A DNA stretch of 10,154 nt from Fidelibacterota bacterium (lineage in GTDB: Bacteria > Fidelibacterota > Marinisomatia > Marinisomatales > J089). Of the stretch, positions 1-5,529 are shown one piece after another (the first letter of the stretch is position 1; every line of letters starts with the position of its first letter). The stretch is from positions 1 to 10,154 of the forward strand of contig RFIZ01000039.1 in NCBI GenBank assembly GCA_003695105.1, in the 5' to 3' direction. A program made the position numbers and the translations under genes. The notes beneath the pieces are model-generated. The model was not told where the DNA came from, did no database searches, and worked only from the letters and a program-made list of their open reading frames with translations.

Positions 1-209
1 GGAGTGTGGGGGGTGCAGAGAATTTGTCGGTGGAAATCGGGCCGGATCACGTGGTGACGGTGGCCCCGGTACAGCCGGACTGGGTGGGGAGTGAAACGTT
101 GGGATTCACGGTGACGGACGTGACGGCGAACGGTTTTTCTTCCACGGACAGCGTGACCTTCACCATCCTCCCGGTGGATCATCCTCCCGTCCTGAGCGCC
201 ATTCCGGAT
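1..209 (+). repeat. Direct repeat copy A (coding, Ig-like module of gene 1)
   Basis: This stretch matches 928-1136 at 206 of 209 bases. The only differences are at 47 (T against C at 974), 71 (A against G at 998) and 152 (C against T at 1079). All three fall at third codon positions and are silent, so the encoded residues 1-68 and 310-377 are identical. The left edge of this copy may extend beyond the window. Confidence 0.97.
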
Positions 210-3200
210 CAGGTGATCGGCAGCGGCGGAATGTTTGCATCCCTGGAATTGAACACCTATGTGACGGAGATAGACGGCGACAGTCTGGCCTTCGGCCGTC
301 GGTTTTTGACGCCGGCGCAGACGGACACGAATCCCCGGTGGGTGGTCCAGCCGTCGGCCTACGTGTCCAGCATGACGATAACCGCCCGGGTGACCGCCCG
401 GGGCGCGGCGGTGGTATCGCCCGGTGCGGAACTGGCGGCCCTCCAGGGGACGGAGGTACGGGGCGTGGTCAGTCCGGTGGAGGTTTTGGGAGAATGGTTG
501 TTTTTTCTGACGGTATACGGGAATACGGACGGGGATACCCTGAGGTTGCGGTTGTATGAGGATCAGGCGTCGTTGAATCTGCCCACGACCGCAGAGGTGG
601 TGTTTGCGGCCAATACTTCCCTGGGGACTCCGGAAGCGCCGTTGGAGGTGACAGCGGGTTATCTGGCGGTGGACATTTCAGATGGAATCGGCACGGTGAG
701 TGTGATCGATCCCGGTTGGAGCGGAACGGAGACGGTGGAGTTTGAGGTGCAGGACGTGAACACGCTGCATGGATACGGCGACAGCACGGCGGCGGGATTC
801 ACGATATTACCGGATCATACGCCGGTGGTGTCGGGACTGGAAGATCAGACGGTGGAAGCGGGACAGGCCTTTGCGCCGTTCGATCTGGATGGGTACGTGA
901 CGGAGCTGGACGGGGACAGTGTGACCTGGAGTGTGGGGGGTGCAGAGAATTTGTCGGTGGAAATCGGGCCGGACCACGTGGTGACGGTGGCCCCGGTGCA
1001 GCCGGACTGGGTGGGGAGTGAAACGTTGGGATTCACGGTGACGGACGTGACGGCGAACGGTTTTTCTTCCACGGACAGTGTGACCTTCACCATCCTCCCG
1101 GTGGATCATCCTCCCGTCCTGAGCGCCATTCCGGATGATACGATCGGGATCGGAGGCGAATTTCAGGATATCAACCTGCGGGAATATTTGACCGAGTTGG
1201 ACAGCCAGGAAGTGGCCTGGACCTATTTTTATCCCGTATCCGACAGCACCGGACCGGAGCCGGGTTGGTCCGTGGATCCGAATGGATTCGAATTCAATAT
1301 GAACCTGACCTCCACCGTGGAACTGCGGGAAACTCCTGTGGATACGGAGGCCGTCTTGCTGGGTGTATTTGCCGGTGATGAATGCCGGGGCCTGGCCACA
1401 CCGGAGTTCGTCCTGAATCGCTGGATCTTTTTTCTGACCATCTATGGAAACGTGAACGGGGAAACGCTCCGATTTCGCGTGTGGGATGCCCGCCGGGGTG
1501 ACATGGTATCCGGTATAGATACCGTTGTGTTTCAGAGTGATGACATTCTGGGGTCACCGGAAAGTCCCTATGAAATCAGAGCCAATCGATTGACCATCGA
1601 CATCGATCCGGATCAAATGGCCCGTCCCCGTTGGGTAAGTGCGGATCCGTCCGGGAGCGAAACCGTGGCCCTGGTCGTCCAGGATGTGGGAACCAACCGC
1701 GCTTATTCCGATACGGCCGAGGTCACCTTCACGGTGTTGCCGGTCATCGCCCCGGTGGTTCTGCCTCTGACGCCGGTAGAAATCCTGGAAGGGGAGACCC
1801 TGCCGGACATCCATCTGAATGAGTACCTGGACTATTCCGATCCCGTCCATTGGAGCGTAACCGGAAATGAGGCCATATCGGTTACGATTTCAGGCGATTC
1901 CGTCGCCGGATTTGAGCTCCCGGATTCCAACTGGAACGGAGTAGAAACCCTCCGCTTTACGGCCACCGCCGTGGCGAATGACCAACTCAGCGGCTGGTCC
2001 GATTTGACCATCACCGTTCTACCGGTAAACGATCTTCCCGTTTTTACCAGTCAGCCCGTATTGGTAACCGGAGAGGATCAACTCTACACCTACCATCTGG
2101 AGGCGGAAGATGTGGACGGCGATTCTCTGATATTTTCAGCCATCACCATTCCCGACTGGCTGGAGCTCTCCGGCGACGGAATCCTGTCGGGAGTTCCTGT
2201 CAACGACGACGTCGGATCGTACCCCGTCCAACTGTCCGTCACGGACCCGGTGGGACCTCCCCAGATCCAGGCATTCACTTTGACCGTGACCAACCGCAAC
2301 GACCCTCCCGTCCTGGTCATTCCCTTCTCCGATGTTTCGGCTCCGGCGGGTCAGGAGGAATACCTCATCGATCCCTATCTGGAGGCCCATTTTATGGACG
2401 TGGATCCGGGCGACCACCTGGAATTTTCGGCCCGTATTCCGGAACCCGGTGGTGACTCTCTTCGAATCGAACATCCCCGGCCGGACAGCACACTGTTGTT
2501 TTTCATTCCGGAGCCGGATTTTGCCGGGATGCTCCCCCTGATCATCCGCGCCACGGATGATTCCCTGGCCCGGGTGGAGGATACGCTGGTGGTGGAACTG
2601 ATCCAGTCCAACCGGCCGCCCGTATTCACCAGCGAACCTGAAACGGTAGTGGATGAAGACCAGCCGTATACCTATGTCCTGCAGGGCCGGGATCCGGACG
2701 GGAATGCCCTGACCTTCGGCGTGAGTGTCCTGCCGGACTGGTTGGAATTTCAGGACGACTCGATTCTGACGGGAACACCGGGAAACGAGGATGTGGGCGA
2801 CCACCCCGTAGCGGTGTGGCTCAGCGACGGGATCGCCGAACCGGTCCATCAGGAATTCATCATCCGGGTAGTGAATGTCAATGATGCACCGGTGGCTGTG
2901 GCCGGAGAGGATCAAATTACCCTGGAACGGATGACCTTTTCTTTGGACGGGACCGCTTCCTTCGATGAAGATCGGGATTCGCTGCGTTTCACCTGGTTGA
3001 TTCCCGAAGAATTATCGCCGGTAAACCTGACCGCTGCCCGTCCCGGGATCACGACGCCGGACGTGACCCGGACCACCCGGTTTCCGGTCGTGTTAATCGT
3101 GTCCGACAGTCTGGTCGCATCGGTGCCTGACAGTCAATGGATTACGGTTACGGCTACCCAGGAACTGGACATCACTGACTATCAGGATACACCGGTGTCA

Positions 3201-4787
3201 CCGGGTGGGGACCTACCGGTTTCGATCACCTTCCCGGAATATTTTCCCGCCGTGACGGCCACGTTGCGTTATTTAACCGGGGGCGAATCCATCTTCCATG
3301 AAATCATGATGAGTACGGTGAATCGATCCCGCGCCTTTCAGGCCGCCATACCGGGCGCAGCCGTAGCGGTGAACGGAGTCGTCTATTCGATCAGTGCCGT
3401 GGACACGGCCGGACGCTCCATGGAAACGGATCGGATGTCCGTGCCAGTGACGGTTGCCTCCGAAGCCGTCAGCATGTCCCAGTCCGGAAGTGCGTATCCG
3501 GCCGGTCTCTCCAGGAAAACCTGGCGGATCTTTTCCGTTCCGACCCGGATGCAGGATGCCAGTCTGGCAACCCGGATTCAATCGCCGCTGGGCACCGGTC
3601 CCGGCGATCATACCTGGCAGGTGTATGGTTGGGAAGGGTCGGACTGGGTCCGTCCCGACTCTCTCCAACCGGGAGTGGGCTATTGGATACAACAACGGGT
3701 GGAAAATGCAATTGTCCTGACGGCCGGGCCGGGGCGCTCAATTGATTTGACCGGGTTCGATCTGACCCTCCGGCCGGGCTGGAACCTGGTCAGCTCTCCC
3801 TATTCCTTTCCCGTGGAAATCGAAGTGGACGGCAATCGGTTTTCCGGTCCCTTTCCATATGGAGCTACGGAAGGTGAGGGTTGGTCCGGTGTCCGGTCCC
3901 GGTTGCAACCGTGGGGAGGGTATGCTATGTATAGCTGGGTGGATTCCGTAACCACTCTCCATCTTGATCCCCTGTTTTCAGCGGACACCGCCTTCCGGAC
4001 CGATCCTACCGCTTCCGGATGGAAACTTAATCTGGGTGTATCCGGTGATGGATTATCGGATGGAGCAAATTGGATCGGGGAGTCGCCAACAGCCGACGAA
4101 GGACGGGACAGCGAAGACCAGATCGAGCCGCCGGTTCTGGATCGCTTTGTGCGTCTGGCCCTGCGGAATGAAACCCTGGATTCCCGGCAGACCCTCTATT
4201 CCGGCGATATCCGATCGCCCGGTGAAGGTATCCGGCGCTGGGACGTAGAAATCAAAACCGATGTGTTACAGGGTTCATATGAGGTCCATACGGCTCTCAG
4301 CGGAGCCTTGCCGGCCGGTGAATCCTTGTTATGGATCGATCCGAACCGGCGGGAAACGGTTTCCCTCAGCCGGGGTCATCAGCCGATCACCGTCCGGCTC
4401 ACTCCCGGGATAACCTATCCGTACCGGATCCTGGCCGGTGAGACTGCGGCTGTTCTGGCAGCGGCGGACGACTGGTTGTCCACTCTGCCGGAAGCGGTTA
4501 CCCTGGACCAGAATTTCCCCAATCCCTTCAATGGCCGCACGATGATTTCTTATGCCATTCCCGTGCCCTCCGGCGTCCGTCTGGAACTATTCGACCTCCG
4601 GGGGCGGCGGGTGCAAACCCTGGTCAGTCAGGTCCAGACAGCCGGACAGTATTCGGTTGTTTGGGACGGGAAGAACCGTTCCGGCCACGCGGTCAGTTCG
4701 GGAGTGTATTTTTACCGTATCTTGGTCACGCCCGTCGACGGAAAAACAGCGATTCTCCGGTCGAAAAAAATGGTGTATCTGCGATGA
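1..4787 (+). CDS. Giant secreted multidomain surface protein with C-terminal sorting domain (5' end outside window)
   Basis: The reading frame is open from the left edge (bases 3-5 are already in frame), so the GTG at 6 is not the real start; residues are numbered from that codon (1593 visible). Domain order: end of an Ig-like module (1-68); a 'W-x-FFLTVYGN' module (69-269); an Ig-like module (270-377); a second YGN module with GDECRG at 457-462 (378-577); a third Ig-like module (578-676); a He_PIG/cadherin-like repeat (about 679-766); a cadherin-like segment (770-870); a second He_PIG-like repeat (873-960); a PKD-like segment (962-1050); a region with GWNLVSSPY (1258-1266); and a C-terminal FlgD-like/type IX sorting domain (about 1495-1593) with NFPNPFN at 1503-1509 and SGVYFYRI. 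DxDGD-type acidic motifs suggest calcium binding. C460 is the only cysteine visible. By family it should be exported and attached to, or released from, the outer membrane, perhaps for adhesion; the ligand is unknown. The stop overlaps the next gene. Confidence 0.9.
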   Translation, partial: SVGGAENLSVEIGPDHVVTVAPVQPDWVGSETLGFTVTDVTANGFSSTDSVTFTILPVDHPPVLSAIPDQVIGSGGMFASLELNTYVTEIDGDSLAFGRRFLTPAQTDTNPRWVVQPSAYVSSMTITARVTARGAAVVSPGAELAALQGTEVRGVVSPVEVLGEWLFFLTVYGNTDGDTLRLRLYEDQASLNLPTTAEVVFAANTSLGTPEAPLEVTAGYLAVDISDGIGTVSVIDPGWSGTETVEFEVQDVNTLHGYGDSTAAGFTILPDHTPVVSGLEDQTVEAGQAFAPFDLDGYVTELDGDSVTWSVGGAENLSVEIGPDHVVTVAPVQPDWVGSETLGFTVTDVTANGFSSTDSVTFTILPVDHPPVLSAIPDDTIGIGGEFQDINLREYLTELDSQEVAWTYFYPVSDSTGPEPGWSVDPNGFEFNMNLTSTVELRETPVDTEAVLLGVFAGDECRGLATPEFVLNRWIFFLTIYGNVNGETLRFRVWDARRGDMVSGIDTVVFQSDDILGSPESPYEIRANRLTIDIDPDQMARPRWVSADPSGSETVALVVQDVGTNRAYSDTAEVTFTVLPVIAPVVLPLTPVEILEGETLPDIHLNEYLDYSDPVHWSVTGNEAISVTISGDSVAGFELPDSNWNGVETLRFTATAVANDQLSGWSDLTITVLPVNDLPVFTSQPVLVTGEDQLYTYHLEAEDVDGDSLIFSAITIPDWLELSGDGILSGVPVNDDVGSYPVQLSVTDPVGPPQIQAFTLTVTNRNDPPVLVIPFSDVSAPAGQEEYLIDPYLEAHFMDVDPGDHLEFSARIPEPGGDSLRIEHPRPDSTLLFFIPEPDFAGMLPLIIRATDDSLARVEDTLVVELIQSNRPPVFTSEPETVVDEDQPYTYVLQGRDPDGNALTFGVSVLPDWLEFQDDSILTGTPGNEDVGDHPVAVWLSDGIAEPVHQEFIIRVVNVNDAPVAVAGEDQITLERMTFSLDGTASFDEDRDSLRFTWLIPEELSPVNLTAARPGITTPDVTRTTRFPVVLIVSDSLVASVPDSQWITVTATQELDITDYQDTPVSPGGDLPVSITFPEYFPAVTATLRYLTGGESIFHEIMMSTVNRSRAFQAAIPGAAVAVNGVVYSISAVDTAGRSMETDRMSVPVTVASEAVSMSQSGSAYPAGLSRKTWRIFSVPTRMQDASLATRIQSPLGTGPGDHTWQVYGWEGSDWVRPDSLQPGVGYWIQQRVENAIVLTAGPGRSIDLTGFDLTLRPGWNLVSSPYSFPVEIEVDGNRFSGPFPYGATEGEGWSGVRSRLQPWGGYAMYSWVDSVTTLHLDPLFSADTAFRTDPTASGWKLNLGVSGDGLSDGANWIGESPTADEGRDSEDQIEPPVLDRFVRLALRNETLDSRQTLYSGDIRSPGEGIRRWDVEIKTDVLQGSYEVHTALSGALPAGESLLWIDPNRRETVSLSRGHQPITVRLTPGITYPYRILAGETAAVLAAADDWLSTLPEAVTLDQNFPNPFNGRTMISYAIPVPSGVRLELFDLRGRRVQTLVSQVQTAGQYSVVWDGKNRSGHAVSSGVYFYRILVTPVDGKTAILRSKKMVYLR
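928..1136 (+). repeat. Direct repeat copy B (coding, Ig-like module of gene 1)
   Basis: This is the second copy of the 209-base repeat, offset by exactly 927 bases (309 codons) from copy A. Recombination between the copies would delete or add 309 residues in frame. The match ends sharply at 1136/1137, where the protein continues into a divergent second YGN module. A diverged third homologue of the Ig-like module, visible only at protein level (WSV, SVTI, W-x-G-x-ETL-x-FT, TVLPV), lies at about 1737-2033. Confidence 0.97.
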
Positions 4788-5419
4788 GACCAACGTGGTT
4801 ATTCGGACTCCTGTGGCTTGGGATGACCGTGATCCGGGGACAGGATTCACCTGGGGCGGCCGTCGATACCAACGGGGTCCGTAATCCGGCTCCCGGTTCG
4901 GCGGCATTTGCGGTGTTACCGGCGGACCGGCGCAATCAGGATTCTGTCTGGCATGGTTTGATCGAACGGGCTCTGACCGATGCGGGATTCAGGGTCGTGC
5001 AAGACAGTATGTGGACCCGGTTGTATGAAGACAGTCTGCTCTGTCTCAGTCCCCGGTGTTTGCAACAAATCGACTCCGTCGGGTCCGTCCACCTGCTGGT
5101 CTGGTCCCTGTCCGGCGAACCCAAAGGTCGATTACGGTTGGAGTGGTTTGATCCGGGTTCCGGAAAAACAAGGGGACAGGTGGAAGGGGACTTACCCGAT
5201 TCCCTCGGAGAAGACTTCCTGCTGGTGAACCGCCTGATTCGGGAACTGGTTAGAACGCCTGCTCCCAAGAAAACCTCGCCCGGCCGGATACAGGTCGCCC
5301 GTTGGTGGTACGTGGGAGGGGGTTTCCTGCTGTGTGGTATCGGCTATGCCATTCTCTCCTCCCGTTCATCGACTCCGCCCGGTGGTATCGGATTACCGCC
5401 GGACTGGCCGGAACCCTAG
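4784..5419 (+). CDS. Small envelope protein, CsgG/TolB-like N-terminal signature with C-terminal membrane anchor
   Basis: The protein has 211 residues. The ATG at 4784 shares ATGA with the stop of gene 1. It is preferred because it is followed at once by a signal-peptide-like stretch (MRPTWLFGLLWLGMTVIRG, cleavage perhaps after G19); a later Met14 would destroy that signal. The mature part resembles the small TolB/CsgG-related fold: a strand 'AAFAVLPAD', a helix 'LIERALTDAGF', then C-x4-C at C87 and C92 followed by 'IDSVGSVHLLVWSL'. That last block matches the 'CxxxxC...G...v.G.i' block seen in many such FCB and Gemmatimonadota proteins. One hydrophobic segment lies at about 174-191, followed by a proline-rich tail (GGIGLPPDWPEP). 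An envelope location is inferred: the signal peptide and late membrane segment would leave the main domain outside the inner membrane. The overlap suggests translational coupling with the surface protein, so a role in its export or assembly is possible but unproven. The family assignment is tentative. Confidence 0.8.
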   Translation: MRPTWLFGLLWLGMTVIRGQDSPGAAVDTNGVRNPAPGSAAFAVLPADRRNQDSVWHGLIERALTDAGFRVVQDSMWTRLYEDSLLCLSPRCLQQIDSVGSVHLLVWSLSGEPKGRLRLEWFDPGSGKTRGQVEGDLPDSLGEDFLLVNRLIRELVRTPAPKKTSPGRIQVARWWYVGGGFLLCGIGYAILSSRSSTPPGGIGLPPDWPEP

Positions 5420-5452
5420 CCCGTCCGGTTCAAATTGTCGGAGGATTCCACG

Positions 5453-5478
5453 CCGGGAATGAAATAATTGATTCCCGG
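5453..5478. repeat. Perfect 8-base inverted repeat in the 5420-5529 spacer
   Basis: CCGGGAAT (5453-5460) and ATTCCCGG (5471-5478) are perfect reverse complements separated by a 10-base AT-rich loop. A hairpin could act as a weak terminator after the 4784-5419 gene, but no T-run follows directly. Its right arm overlaps the neighbouring 14-base palindrome by three bases, so the two hairpins would exclude each other. Confidence 0.6.
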
Positions 5479-5495
5479 TTCATGAACCGTAAATT
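5468..5495 (+). promoter_or_regulatory. Possible promoter of the cyclase gene with a palindrome in the spacer
   Basis: TTGATT (5468-5473) and TAAATT (5490-5495) resemble -35 and -10 boxes, each 4 of 6 to the sigma-70 consensus, with a 16-base spacer. Transcription would start near 5502, leaving a leader of about 28 bases before the ATG at 5530. The Bacteroidota-type -7 box (TAnnTTTG) is not matched. Box matches this loose occur by chance, so the call rests mainly on the position in the only sizeable spacer and on the palindrome. Confidence 0.3.
5476..5489. promoter_or_regulatory. 14-base perfect palindrome, possible operator
   Basis: CGGTTCATGAACCG is fully self-complementary with no loop, the form expected of a binding site for a dimeric regulator. 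It sits exactly between the two candidate promoter boxes, where a bound repressor would block polymerase. AATAATT (5463-5469) and AATTATT (5492-5498) flank it as a further, slightly off-centre inverted repeat. No regulator gene is visible in the window. Confidence 0.45.
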
Positions 5496-5529
5496 ATTCC
5501 CCGTCTGAATCAGATCGGATCCCGGATTT

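Noticed and set aside
1..1136. Diversity-generating retroelement or phase-variable tract as an explanation for the repeat
   Set aside because: No reverse transcriptase, no adenine-directed differences between copies (the three changes are T/C, A/G and C/T and all silent), and no long homopolymer or short tandem repeat in the region.
2136..2915. A 259-codon open frame on the - strand inside gene 1
   Set aside because: It lies entirely within well-formed Ig/cadherin-like domains on the + strand and shows no domain, signal peptide or convincing start site of its own.
4661..4783. In-frame extension of the 4784-5419 gene upstream to an ATG at 4661
   Set aside because: This stretch overlaps the sorting domain of gene 1. 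The ATG at 4784 is followed at once by a signal peptide that the extension would bury.
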